A DNA stretch of 64,000 nt from Symbiodinium natans (taxonomy: Eukaryota > Sar > Dinophyceae > Suessiales > Symbiodiniaceae): NCBI GenBank assembly GCA_905221605.1, contig CAJNDS010002307.1, positions 130,287-194,286 of the forward strand, read 5' to 3'. The notes under the pieces are model-generated. The model saw only the letters and a program-made list of their open reading frames with translations. It searched no databases and was not told where the DNA came from. A program made the translations under genes and the position numbers. The first letter of the stretch is position 1. Every line of letters starts with the position of its first letter. Positions 10,787 to 20,466 of this stretch are shown piece by piece.

Positions 10787-10811
10787 ATGGCTGGGTTTCA
10801 AAATGTGCTGC

Positions 10812-10862
10812 CGAGCCACTTGCAGGAGAGAGCTGCCAGGAACACCAACATGAGGCGGCCGC
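10812..10862 (-). CDS. transporter exon: C-terminal membrane segment
   Basis: Acceptor CCGGAAG; reads GRLMLVFLAALSCKWL. Its two leading bases complete the glycine codon left open by the upstream exon (VP-G-GRLML), matching the family pattern. The left border is a guessed GC donor and is uncertain. Confidence 0.65.
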
Positions 10863-12211
10863 CTTCCGGCAAGCGTAGAGCTTAGGGGTTCTTTTTTTAT
10901 AAGAGGGTCGGTCAAGGGTTTTAGGATTTAGGATTTAGGGCTTAGGGTTTAGGCTTTAGGGGTTCAGTTTTGAAGAGGCTCGGTCAAGGGTTCTAGGTTT
11001 TAGGGTTTAGGGTTTAGAGTTTAGGGGTTCAGTTCTTGGGGTTTAGGGTTGATGGGGTTTCAGGTCCCTAAACCCTACAACCTAAACCCTAAACCCTAGA
11101 CCCCAAACCCAGGTTGGTTTAAGGGTTGGTGTTTGATCTTTCGGGGATCTGGCCGAGCTTGGGGTTCCGGGGGGGAGAAAATGGGAGGGAAGGGGGGGAC
11201 ATTAAAGATTTCTAACAGCCCTTAAAAGGGATTATGGGGGGGGTTGAATCCCTAGGAGCTCTTAGCTGGACATCCCAAAATTTTAGGGTGTTCGGGTTCA
11301 GGGTTCAGGGGCCTTAGATTGTAGGCTTCCAGGCATTTAAACCCTAAACCCTAAACCCTAAACCCTAAACCCTAAAACCCCTCAAGGGGCTTAGGGAATT
11401 GGCGGCTCCCTGGCTCTTTCTGCGCTCTAGGCATGATTGTGGAATAAGAGGAGGGATTCCTAGAAGGGGCCCTTAAATCGTCTAACCCTTACATATGCCC
11501 TATATAGCCCCTATATACCTAAGTAGCCCCTAAAAATCCCTCTAAAGCCCCTTTTAAGGGTACCTCATTTAGTCCCTTGAGATCAAGGGCTAAGGGCTTC
11601 GCGGGTTTAGGGCATTTGGGTTTGAAGGCTTTAGCCCTAGAGCCCGAAGCCCAAAGCCCTGAAAATTCTGGGCTGCTCGTGCCTGCAAACCTCCCTAGCG
11701 ACAGCTGCATGCACAGAGCCAGGAGTACCGAAGCATCACCTCGATCTCACGGTATCACGCTCATCACGAGCCGTCACCATACCTTCCCTTCTCTGTCAGG
11801 CTAACCACCTTGTCATGAAACTGTCTCGCCCGGGTAGTCGCAGCCCTTTCAATGCGATCCAACGGCCACCCATTAAGTGAAGGCTTCTTCCTTCCTCCTC
11901 CACCCAGCGTCGCACACCCCAAGGGAGTTCAAACGAATTTAGGGCCTACAGTAGGCGTAGAAGAACCCACGGGCCGAATAAATAGTTCTACTAACTTGGT
12001 ACCCAGCAGAGTACCCTAGACCCTGGACCCTAAGTCCTAACACCCCATCCGGAAACTCTCTCACCTAAATCCTCAGCTAAACCCTACAGCCCTAAACCCA
12101 AAACCCTAAAACCCTAAAACCCTAAACCCCAAAACCCCAAAACCGCAAAACCCTAAACCCTAAACCCTAAACCCTAAACCCTAAACCTTAAACCCTAAAC
12201 CCTACACCTGC
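10863..12211. repeat. transporter intron with arrays
   Basis: About 1.35 kb. 10903-11060 holds two copies of a degenerate block (CGGTCAAGGGTT then TTTAGGG-like units then GGGGTTCAG) also seen at 10428. Arrays: 11075-11105 C, 11339-11380 C, 12065-12205 C with CCCTAAAA octamers. A family G element lies at 11450-11590. Island 11690-12000 has plus-strand pyrimidine-rich acceptor-like sites but no assignable gene. Confidence 0.7.
11450..11590. mobile_element. family G element, copy 1
   Basis: Shared with 37728-37922: GAGGGATTCCTAGAAGGG at the left, ATATAGCCCC and TACCTAAGTAGCCCCTA in the middle, AAGGGTACCTCATTTAGT and CCTTGAGATCA at the right. The ends are loosely inverted (AGGGA...CCCTTAA against TTAAGGG...TCCCT). 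Confidence 0.6.
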
Positions 12212-12276
12212 CTGGTACCATCCGATCCTTGGCGCGCCGCGCTGCCAAAAGCGCCAATGGGGGCAGGAGCCCGTAC
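12212..12276 (-). CDS. transporter exon: YGLLPP segment
   Basis: Reads YGLLPPLALLAARRAKDRMV after a CATGAG acceptor. The first base completes a leucine split across a GA donor upstream, giving MLLYGLLPP, which matches the family's late helix. The donor is GC (CCAG then GCAGGT). C array on the left, G array on the right. Confidence 0.8.
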
Positions 12277-13335
12277 CTCATGGGTTTCCCTACTTCCCCC
12301 CTCTGTAGGGTTTAGGGTTTAGGGTTGAGGGCTTAGGGTCTAGGGTTAGGGTTTAGGGCTACTACCCCCCCGGCCCCATAGGTGGCCCCCATAATTAAGG
12401 CTATGTCGTGATAATTTAGCCTAACTAAGGTTATTTAAGGGTGGAACCCAGGGGAATACCCCAAAAGTACTCAAGGCCCTAAGGCCTCAGGGCTTTAGGG
12501 TTTAGGGTTTCGGGCACGGTTTATGTAGGGGTTAGGGCTTCGGGTTTGGGGTAAAACATAAGCCTCATGTGATCCCCCAAGTACGACCATGGGGCAGTTG
12601 AAATGTTGACAGGAACCCTGAAGAAGGGATCTGGGCAAAATTTCTCTGCTAAACTTGATACCGCAAGCACTGAACCCGATACCCTGATGGGCCCTCAACG
12701 CCTAAACCCAAAACCCTGTTCCCAAAAAACACACGGCAAAGCATAACTCAACCCAAAGGTTTGACCTTTGGGGCCGAGGGGGGTTCCCCAAAGCCCTCCC
12801 CTAGAGTAGTGAGAAACGACCCAGTAGCCCAGCAACAAGTTTGTGGCTGGTTACTTTATAAGGGAACCCAGAACCAAAAAAGAGAGTAAAGGGTACCACT
12901 GGGCTACCAAGCCTACATGGGGTTTTAGGGTCCAGAAGTAAAGGTGAGGCTTGAGGGTTTGTGACTGACCCCGTCTGCCCTACCGGTCTGCCCTACCGGT
13001 CTGCCCCCTACCCCCCACTTGATTTCTTTGGCCCCCCCCTGCCTGGCCTGGCCACCCTCACGACCCTCTCTCCCAATTCAATTGGCCCTCCTGTGTTCCC
13101 CCTTACCTGACCCCCCGCCCCGCTACCTTCACCACACCTTTGTAGGGAAAGCAATGGTGGGAATTGAGGGCGACAGCCCTAAACACCCAAAGGCAGTGGT
13201 TTGGGTGGTGGCCTGTGAAAACTCACAGCGGATGGGGAGAAAGAACCCAGCACCAATGAAATTGTTGGATTGAGACGCCCTAAACCCGAAACCCTGAACC
13301 CTAAATCCTAAACCCTAAACCGCAGACCAGGTGTC
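12277..13335. repeat. transporter intron with arrays
   Basis: Arrays: 12307-12358 G, 12495-12515 G, 13278-13322 C. A diverged family A element is at 12830-12912. 12400-12480 and 12720-12830 are unique. Island 12590-12700 is open on both strands. A plus-strand open frame at 13142-13273 after TTTGTAG (AVVWVVACENSQRM) ends in TGA and is unassigned. Confidence 0.65.
12830..12912. mobile_element. family A element, diverged copy
   Basis: CCCAGTAGCCCAGCAAC at the left, TATAAGGGAACCCAG inside, GTACCACTGGGCTACC at the right. The terminal repeats are recognisable but changed. Confidence 0.45.
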
Positions 13336-13412
13336 AAGAGCATGGTAGGAAAGGCCCCGGTGAAGGACAGCAGCGGCAAGTAGAGCTGGGGTCCAACACA
13401 GGCGACCACGGC
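13336..13412 (-). CDS. transporter exon: PLLSFTGAFPTMLL segment
   Basis: Acceptor CTCTCCAG; reads AVVACVGPQLYLPLLSFTGA then FPTML and two bases of a leucine codon before GACACC. The upstream exon ends in phase 0 and this one starts in phase 0. The pattern P..(Y/F)L..L...GA(F/Y)P..(L)L fits the permease family. C array on the left, G array on the right. Confidence 0.82.
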
Positions 13413-13561
13413 CTGGAGAGTGTAGGGTTTAGGGTTTAGGTTTTAGGGTTTAGGGTTGAGGCTTTAGGGTTCTGGGTTTCCGGGTCTAGGGTTTAGGTTT
13501 TGGGTGCTGTGGTTTTGGTTTTTGTTTTGAATGGGGGGGGGGGGGGGGGAGGGAGATCAGG

Positions 13562-13670
13562 CATGTTCTCGAGGTTCTGCCTGAGTTGCGTAGCACAGGA
13601 TCTCATACCTCCAGCTGTCTGAATTTGGAAACTTGGGGTTCCGGGTGTAGAGTACACAGACACCTCCGGG
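13562..13670 (-). CDS. candidate exon inside the transporter intron
   Basis: A TTCTGCAG acceptor opens a frame reading PGGVCVLYTRNPKFPNSDSW, then RYEILCYATQAEPREHA and a stop at 13562. Clearly protein-like composition. It does not fit the transporter, because its neighbours join without it, so it may belong to a nested gene or be a chance frame. Confidence 0.45.
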
Positions 13671-14436
13671 CTGCAGAATTTGTTTAGGGTTTAGGGTTTA
13701 GGGTTTAGGGTTTAGGGAGTGCGAACAAAGGATTCGCAGCTTCCAGCATGGTTGGGGCTCTTCGGGTTCAGCGTTAGGGTTTAGGGTTTAGGGTTTAGGG
13801 TTTAAGGGTCCACCTGAAGCCCTAAACTGGGAGAGGGGTTGCTTGCATGACCGTAGTCTAAGCGCGGGGTATGGAGGCCCTCTTCTTTCATGAAAAAAAA
13901 TGAAGCTGGGGACCGCCTTCGCCATGTGTCAGTGCATGGTGAGGGCCTTATAAGCCCTTTAAACCCTTTAAACCCTTTAAAGCCTTTAAAGCCTTTAAAG
14001 CCTTTAAAGCCTTTAAACCCTTTAAACCCTTTAAACCCTTTAAACCCGTTAAACCCTTTAAACCCTAAACCCTACACTATAGGGAACACACAATCATAGG
14101 GATACCACAGTTTAGGAATCGCCATCAACCCGCACACTTGGCCAAGGGTTTCGCTATCAAGGTCTCGGAGTTCTGGATGCGGGGGGTGCTGAGCCCACAG
14201 ACCGCATGGTTTAGGGTTAAGGGCTGAATGTTTAGGCGGTGGCCTAAAGCCCTAAAGCCCTATAATTCATAACAGAACCTAGCCGTATAACCCTAAACCC
14301 TGAACCCTAAACCCTAAACCGCAGTCAAAGGTGCTGGAAGGATGACCGAGGCCATCTTGGCCCTTTCGTTGTCCTACGCGCAGGGACCACTTGCGGCCGG
14401 TGGTTCGGGTCTCGGGTCTCGGGTTTCGGGTTTCGG

Positions 14437-14567
14437 GGGTTTAGGTTTAGGGTTTAGGGTTTAGGGTTTAGGGTTTAGGGTTTAGGGTTTAGGGTTTAGG
14501 GTTTAGGGTTTAGGGTTTAGGGTTTAGGGTTTAGGGTTTAGGGTTTAGGGTTTAGGGTTTAGGGTTT
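14437..14567 (+). repeat. long pure TTTAGGG array
   Basis: Roughly 18 uninterrupted heptamers, preceded by degenerate TCGGGTC/TTTCGGG units at 14405-14436. Confidence 0.95.
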
Positions 14568-14759
14568 CAGTTCAAAGGTGTACGTAGGGGCTAGGGTGTG
14601 GGGCTCAGATGTGTTTCGGGCTGAGAGGTGAATCGCGTTCAGAAAAAATCGGGTTCAAAGGGGTTCAAAGGGCTTAAGGGTTCTGGGTTGAGGGTTTAGG
14701 GTTTCAGAAGCTTCAGGATTTAGACAACCTGCATCTGGCGTTTAGGGGGAGGGGGGGGT

Positions 14760-14762
<3 letters not shown>

Positions 14763-14824
<62 letters not shown>
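14763..14824 (+). repeat. 62-base poly-G tract
   Basis: An uninterrupted run of G after a shorter G-rich lead at 14744-14761. It lies in an intron between a G and a C array. True length is uncertain, because long homopolymers are error-prone. Confidence 0.9.
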
Positions 14825-14826
<2 letters not shown>

Positions 14827-15347
14827 AAGAGTTTTCAGTTTGGGCGGAACCCCGCAGGAAGGAACCAGCAACAAGTCCATAACCCTCGACCCTGGAAAAA
14901 AAGTAAATACTTTTTAGGTATAAGAAGCGATAATAGGAGCCCAGAACCAACAAAAGTATTGAAGTATAGTACTCCAAAACCCAGAATAATCCTTGGCCCC
15001 CAAAAGCCAGGCCCCAAACCCTAAACCCTAAACCCCCAAACCCCAAACCCCAAACCCTAAACCCTAAACCCTAAACTTTAAACCCGCCACACACAGATCG
15101 TTATCCTTAGCAGGCTTGTCCTCAATTGAGCAGCAGCCGGTCGCAGAACACCTGGACAACTCTCTCGGCACAACCCTAAACCCTAAACCCTAAACCCGAA
15201 GCCCCGAAAGCCAGCCCCACATCCTAAAAAAGACTGCCGTGGTTGTTGGATTCATGGGTCTATTTGGGGTCCGCACCCAAGGACCCCCTGTTGGATTCAG
15301 GGGGTTGGGCGGTTAAGGGAACTAGGGTTTTGGGGCTTGTTTAGGGT

Positions 15348-15461
15348 CTAGGCTGCCCAGTAACCCAGGCTGAAAAAGGGTGGCCTTTCTTGCTTAAAGG
15401 GGTTTGTAAGGGAACCTAAACTCCCCAAAAAGGGAATAAGGGCACTACTGGGCATCCTAGG
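15348..15461. mobile_element. family A element, near-complete copy
   Basis: CTAGGCTGCCCAGTAACC at the left and TACTGGGCATCCTAG at the right form terminal inverted repeats of about 15 bp. Interior motifs (TTAAAGGGGTTTGTAAGGGA, CAAAAAGGGAATAAGGGC) are shared with 20874 and 33350. A TTTAGGG array starts immediately at the right end. Confidence 0.75.
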
Positions 15462-16009
15462 GGTTTAGGGTTTAGGGTTTAGGGTTTAGGGTTTAAGGTT
15501 TAGGATATAGGGTGCTTGGAGCTGAATGCTTGCGCCCGAACCCTGGACTGCACCGCGAAGGCCTGCGTACCTTGTAGACGAGTGAGCCCCGAAAGGTTCA
15601 GGGCTTAAGGTTTAGGGTTTAGGGTTAGAGATGGCAAAATGGGTTTATTGTAGGGTAGGGGGATTTGCCTAATTTAATGGTCTGCTTGCTCCACACGGTG
15701 GAAAGGCCGTGAAAGCTATAGGCGAGGCTGTCCGCAGGCGGAAACTGGATAAATGTCCAAGCCTAAACCCTAAACCCTAAACCCTAAACCCTAAACCCTC
15801 AACCCTCAACCCTCAACCCTAAGCGCTTGGGTCGACCTAAGCTCTGGGCCTTGTCGTTCAAGGTTTAGGCTTTAGGCTATAAAGGCCGGTGGCCTCTTTA
15901 TCTGTTGCCCTTATACCTTAAAACAGCCCCTAGATACCCCAATACGAACCCCCTACAAAACAGAAACCCTACTTAAAGAGACCAACAACCAATATAATAG
16001 CTTGAGGCC

Positions 16010-16212
16010 TTAAGGTTTAGTGACTTTAGTGTTTAGGGCTGATTTAGACCTAGACCTGCACCATGTCTTAGGTCCTACATTGTCTTTTCCTGTCAAGTCA
16101 GAGTCGGCACCAGCTTCCACCAGCAAGCGTGCAATCTCCAAGTGCCCGTTGTCACACGCCAACATGAGAGCTGTACTGCCACAACCGTTTGTTAAGTCCT
16201 TGTCAGCACCAG
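16010..16212 (-). CDS. ankyrin gene, probable second exon
   Basis: After a TCACTCAG acceptor the frame continues one ankyrin repeat (GADKDLTNGCGSTALMLACD, then NGHLEIARLLVEAGADSDLT) and ends at TAA after an unrelated tail of about 25 residues. The repeat matches the upstream exon, which supports one gene. The exact splice is unsettled: joining the GTGAGG donor near 16464 to this acceptor leaves a frame shift, so either a non-standard site or an indel is involved. Confidence 0.65.
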
Positions 16213-16463
16213 CTGAGTGAGTGAGTGAGTGAGTGAGTGAGTGAGTGGACGGCCTGGGGTGCACTCCGGCCAACGGAAACGCTCCCTCCCGCCATCTCTT
16301 CCCCCCTCCGCTTGCGTCATTGGGGAGATCCGGCAAGAGTTCGACGCTCCGAGCCCCTCAATCCGAGCTGGAAAAAACGCCACCCGAACCTCCATGGGCC
16401 CGCCCCCCCAAGCCGGGCGGCTTGGGTTGGATTTCCAGCCTTTACTAAAGTCCTTGACCTCAC
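16213..16463 (-). other. probable ankyrin intron with TGAG microsatellite
   Basis: It begins GTGAGG after a truncated ankyrin repeat and ends at CACTCACTCAG. About nine TGAG units occupy 16214-16247, so on the coding strand the acceptor is made of a CTCA tract. No ankyrin sequence inside. Confidence 0.55.
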
Positions 16464-17263
16464 CGCACCAGCAATCGTGCAATCCGCAAGTGCCCGTTCT
16501 CACGTGCGAACGTCAGAGCTGTCCTGCCTTCATTGTCTGCCAAGTCTTTGCCTGCACCAGCTTCCACCAGCAAGCGTGCAATCTCCAAGTGTCCGCGGCC
16601 ACATGCCAGCATGAGAGCTGTCACTCCCCAAGCTTCTGTCAAGTCCTTATTTGCACCAGCTATCACCTGCAAGCGTGCAATCTCCAAGTGCCCGCAGTGA
16701 CATGCGAACATGAGAGCTGTCCAGCCGCCGTGTTCTGTCAAGTTCTGGTTTGCACCAGCTTCCACCAGCAAGCGTGCAATCTCCAAGTGCCCGCAGTGAC
16801 ATGCGAACATGAGAGCTGTCCAGTCCTCGTCGTCTGTCCAGTTCTTGTCTGCACCAGCTTCCACCAGCAGGCGTGCAATCTCCAAGTGGCCCCCGCGGCA
16901 TGCGGACATCAGAGCCGTTTGTTCACGGTCTCCGCCGAAGTCCACTTCAGCACCGGCTCTCACGAGCAAGTGGGCAACCTGCGCAAGGCCGATTGAGGCG
17001 GCGTGTATAAGCTCCTCTGCTGCGGTCGTCATTTTTTCAGGCCCGGCATGAGCCAGGGAGGCCTCTAGCAACAGCTGCAGCTCCCATGGCTCCTCTAGCA
17101 CCATGGCATCCTCCAGCCTGGTGCTGCCATGCATGAGCCCTTGGAGGCACACAGGAAAACCGTGCAGCCGGCGCAAGTGGAGCTTCAGGGCAGCGACGTC
17201 GCTCAACTCCTCCCAGTTCAAGGAGGCCAGCTCTTCACCGGAGAGCCCCCGAACGCGGAGCAT
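16464..17263 (-). CDS. ankyrin-repeat protein with ubiquitin-like N-terminus, first exon
   Basis: The start chosen is the ATG at 17263 (MLRVRGLSGEELASLNWEEL), because it begins the conserved N-terminal block; an earlier in-frame TTG at 17281 is unlikely. Residues 1-70 resemble the ubiquitin-like module common before ankyrin repeats in dinoflagellates (EELSDVAALKLHLRRLHG). From about residue 80 come six ankyrin repeats of about 33 residues with the TALM.AC..GHLEIARLLVEAGA pattern; one repeat has LQVIAGA. Ankyrin repeats form protein-binding surfaces; partner and location are unknown. It lies on the same strand inside the 17855-13412 transporter intron. A close, broken relative lies at 62.5-63.9 kb, with matching N-terminus and first repeats. 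Confidence 0.85.
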
Positions 17264-17854
17264 TTTGGGTGATGGTGACAACGACGAGGCCTTGAACTAG
17301 CTTCCTACGATCGCCATGGCCGCATCACTTAAGCCCGAAGCAGGCAAGTGCGGCTCTTTGCACGGGCGTAGGCGCTGGCCCGAGCCCTCTCCCCACCTGC
17401 TCCCTCACTCCATCTTCTCAACACCGGCCCCCCTCTCGCCCGCCTCGAAGACCGTTTTGGAGCTTTGCGGAACGTGTTGGATTTCGATGCCACCCAACAA
17501 ACCCAAACCCCGAATGCAGCTTCTTTGCTTGGGATGTCTTGGCAGCCCTAAACCCTAAACCCTAAACCCTAAACCCTAAACCCTAAACCCTAAACCCTAA
17601 GCCCTATGCTTCCTCTGCCTAAACCAGGGCTTCATAGTGCCTCTTGAGGAATGCTGTATCTCAGAGGGTATAGGGTTTAGGGGTTACAGGGTTTAGGAGT
17701 TATAGGGTTGAGGGGTTTGGGGGTCTAGGAGCTAAAGGTCTTTTTAAAGGTCAGGTTTCACTGCTTTGGGGCTTCGGGTGCAGAGGGGTGTGGGTTCACT
17801 GTTCAAGTGCCGAACACTCCCTAAACCCTAAACCCTAAACCCTCAACCCTAAAC
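17264..17854. other. upstream region of the ankyrin gene
   Basis: 17264-17547 is unique and C-rich with no long frame; it probably holds the 5' UTR and promoter. Arrays: 17548-17607 C and 17820-17854 C. The latter ends exactly where the transporter exon donor (GTTTAG) starts. Confidence 0.6.
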
Positions 17855-17957
17855 CTGCTCCCCCCTGCTGCCGCGCTGCATGGCATCCGCGGCGAACTGG
17901 CCGAGTGCCAAGTACGAGGCAATCAGGGTCGTGCCGATGGCGCCACAAGACAGCAGC
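17855..17957 (-). CDS. transporter exon: AIGTT helix
   Basis: Acceptor CCCCTGAG; reads LLSCGAIGTTLIASYLALGQ then FAADAMQ. The (F/L)S..AIGTT pattern is the family's mid-protein helix. It ends in phase 0 at CAG, directly followed on the coding strand by GTTTAGGG: the telomere-type array itself supplies the 5' splice site. Confidence 0.83.
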
Positions 17958-18189
17958 CTCAGGGGTTTAGGGTTTAGGGTTTAGGGTTTAGGGTTTAGGG
18001 TTTAGGGTTTAGGGTTTAGGGTTTAGGGTTTAGGGTTCAGGGTAGGGTTTTCTAAGCCTACTGAGCGACTGGTTCTGAGCAAGGAATGAGGGAATCAGGC
18101 AACTTTAAATTCCCCAATCATACCCTTAAAGCGATGAGATGCTTAATTTCTGCATCCCCTACCCAAAATCAGCAGGATTAGGGGTCTAT

Positions 18190-18268
18190 TTTGGGGGGGT
18201 CCCCTATTGTCGTAAACCCTCATATGCTGGGAGGAGCCGATATCTAGTTCTCCTAAGGATCCTTTGGG
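18190..18268 (+). repeat. segment inverted-duplicated at 25817-25897
   Basis: TATTGTCGTAAACCCTCATA through TTCTCCTAAGGATCC is nearly identical to the reverse complement of 25817-25897. In both copies the same end leads into a TTTAGGG-strand array. The left part resembles the right end of family B. Confidence 0.8.
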
Positions 18269-19036
18269 TTTAGGGTTTAGGGTTTAGAATTTAGGGTTTA
18301 GAATGTAGGGTTTAGGGTTGAGGGTTTAGGGCTTAGAGTTCGGGGGCACACATCTACTCCACTACTGAGAAGCCACCTTCGGTTTATAGGGCTGAGGGAG
18401 GTGGGTTACCCTAGAAGCCGCACCGTTATGCAACATTTAGTCTTGGGGGGTGGGGGGGGGGGGGGGGGGGGGGGGGACCCTGGAACCTGAACTTCAAAAA
18501 ATTAAATATTAAACCCTAATCCGAAGGTCTTGTAAGGGCTTTTTAAGGGCTTCGGGTGAGAGTAGAGGTTTGAGATTTGGGTGAGAAGGGCTTGGCTACT
18601 TGTGGGGGGCTTGAAGCTTAGGGGTTTGGGGGTTTGGGGGTTTTGGGGGGTTTATGGGCGTGACCACAAGATGTTGTGAGCTTTCTTAAGGAACCTCAAT
18701 CCAACTAACTTGAAGTAGTCAGGCTTGATATAGTCAATACCGAATAGCGTTTCCTCATTTGATCAAGAGCCAGGAATGCAACAACGAAGGCACCCCATAT
18801 CTTGAGTAGGCCCAGAAACAGAAACTCTAAACCTCGAACCCAGAAGCCCTAAACCCTAAGCAATAAAATGCCCGAAACCCCAAACCATAAACCCTAAACC
18901 CTAAACCCTATAGCCTATAACCCTAAACCCTGAATTCACCATCTGCAGCTCAAGCACAGCACTGGGACGGCAACCTCGTCAACTCCAAAACAGCGTTCGA
19001 AGCAGAGAATCAGGGATCTAGGTTCCTAAAACCTTT

Positions 19037-19303
19037 AGGGTTTAGGGTTTAGGGTTTAGGATTTAGGGTTTGGGTTTAGGGTTTAGGGTTTAGGGTTTAG
19101 GGTTTAGGGTTTAGGGTTTAGGGTTTAGGGTTTAGGGTTTAGGGTTTAGGGTTTAGGGTTTAGGGTTTAGGGTTTAGGGTTTAGGGTTTAGGGTTTAGGG
19201 TTTAGGGTTTAGGGTTTAGGGTTTAGGGTTTAGGGTTTAGGGTTTAGGGTTTAGGGTTTAGGGTTTGGGGTTTAGGGTTTAGGGTTTAGGGTTTACGGTA
19301 TCC
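19037..19303 (+). repeat. longest TTTAGGG array in the window
   Basis: About 38 heptamers, with a few variants (TTTAGGA, TTTGGGT, TTTGGGG) near the ends and a pure core. Confidence 0.95.
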
Positions 19304-19872
19304 CATATCCGAGGGCAGCAGAAGCTGAGCCTTTTCTTGGTGGCTTCTATACAAGGTTGTTAAGATTCCCAAGTGTCGTGCGCACATCCCTTGTCCCTCC
19401 GCTGCAACCTCCTCCTCCCCACCCCCACCCCCAAAAAACCTGAAGCCCGAAACCCTGAACGCTAAGCCCTAAACCCTAAACCCTAAACCGGTAGCCCTAA
19501 ACCCTAAACCCGTAACCCTAAACCCTAAACCCTAAACCCGAAACCCTAAACCCTAAACCCTAAACCCTAAACCTTTGAGCCCGGGTTGGGCACCCGGCCC
19601 CCTAGTAGTGATCACAAGGAAGAACAGCTGGTGGGGGAGCCGAACCTATAGACCAAATTCTTAAATCCTAAACCCTAAATCCTAAACCCTAGCCCTAAAC
19701 CCTAAATCCTAAACCCTAAACCCTAACCCCGAAACCCTAAACCCTAACCCCGAAACCCTAAACCCTAATCCCTAAACCCTATACCCTGAACCTGGAATCC
19801 TGAACCCTCAACCCTCGACCGATCCAGAAAAAACTCCCAGGCCCCAAACCCCCCGAAGCCACCTGTGGTGGC

Positions 19873-19917
19873 CCCTGTACCAGGGCGATCACAGGGTCCA
19901 CATCGGCGTCCAAGCTC
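19873..19917 (-). CDS. transporter exon: DPVIALVQG segment
   Basis: Acceptor TTTCTCCCAG; reads SLDADVDPVIALVQ plus two bases of glycine before a GCCACC donor. The downstream exon starts with the base that completes it, giving VQGLLSCGAIGTT. DP-x-x-x-L precedes the AIGTT helix in this family. Confidence 0.75.
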
Positions 19918-20384
19918 CTGGGAGAAATTGGTTTAAGGTTTAGGGTTTAGGGTTAAGGGCTCTCAGGGGTGAAGGGTTTAGGGGTTTAGAGGCTTAGGAG
20001 TTGATGTCTTGCAGGTTTACGGGATTGCGCGTAGAGATGATAAGGCTTTATCCTTGCTTGGCTTTAGCGAGTACCTCACACGCAACCGTTGCAGTTCGCT
20101 ACCATGTCAGCCCACCCTATTACAATAGCTTCGCTCGTCCTGGTGTATTTCGTGTGATTAACCGTATTCATATGCATATTGACCACGCACCCACACAAAC
20201 CCGAAACAACGACAGTATTCGTTAGACCCCTAAACTCCGTCAGAGAAAAGCCACACTGGTTTTGAGACATCCTAAACCGCAGGCCCCTAAACAATACTCT
20301 CTTTACACGGGCTACTCTCTTTACACGGGCAAAATGCTCTCTGGAGGCCTTATAAACCCTAAACCTTAAACCCCTAAACCCCAC
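19918..20384. repeat. transporter intron
   Basis: Arrays 19936-19955 G and 20350-20384 C. 20001-20225 is unique and open on both strands; a plus-strand frame after TCTTGCAG reads YGIARRDDKALSLLGFSEYL. Not assigned. Confidence 0.6.
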
Positions 20385-20466
20385 ACCCTAAGTGCGTCAA
20401 AGCGCAAGCTCGTTCCCAACAACGCCGCTACCACCACCCAGGCGATGCCCATGAGCAAGGGCACAC
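20385..20466 (-). CDS. transporter exon: VPLLMGIAW helix
   Basis: Acceptor CCACCAAG; reads VPLLMGIAWVVVAALLGTSL then RFDALR. The two leading bases complete the serine of GSS from the upstream exon, so the join reads LLGSSVPLLMGIAW, the family's typical GS.(I/V)PL..(F/I)(A)W. Donor GTGGGG. Confidence 0.85.

Larger units (their letters stand above)
9507..10811. repeat. telomere-type arrays, G-rich tract and islands
   Basis: Arrays: 9522-9605 G, 9727-9817 G, 10104-10130 G, 10268-10400 G with long G runs, 10440-10525 G, 10658-10767 C. A family A element with its left end replaced by TTTAGGG repeats lies at 10130-10218. Island 10526-10657 has a minus-strand open frame (LTGQPVALVSPDLIARRIRC) after a CCTCAG acceptor. 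Confidence 0.75.
13413..16009. repeat. lower part of the 4.4-kb transporter intron
   Basis: Arrays: 13424-13503 G, 13684-13718 G, 13772-13806 G, 13955-14075 C variant with 9-mers (CCCTTTAAA, GCCTTTAAA), 14290-14322 C, 14401-14567 G, 15016-15085 C, 15176-15200 C, 15464-15512 G, 15612-15630 G, 15763-15822 C. Also a 62-G tract and one family A element. Islands at 14105-14215, 14323-14400, 15088-15175 and 15640-15760 have good minus-strand frames but belong to no chain. Confidence 0.7.
17958..19872. repeat. transporter intron with the longest TTTAGGG array
   Basis: Arrays: 17964-18040 G, 18268-18340 G, 18882-18925 C, 19037-19303 G, 19462-19575 C, 19667-19815 C variants. A G tract lies at 18445-18476. 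18190-18268 is inverted-duplicated at 25.82-25.90 kb. Exon-like islands 18700-18820 (IWGAFVVAFLALDQMRKRYS), 18930-19020 (SLILCFERCFGVDEVAVPVL) and 19573-19627 (LFFLVITTRGPGAQPGLK, donor GTTTAG) have splice-like borders but break the transporter phase. Confidence 0.7.

Noticed and set aside
14720-15046. 108- and 88-residue frames across the poly-G tract
   Set aside because: They are poly-proline or poly-glycine translations of a homopolymer.
19573-19627. Island LFFLVITTRGPGAQPGLK as a transporter exon
   Set aside because: It has good splice sites, but the exons at 19873 and 17957 join in phase and restore the family motif without it.
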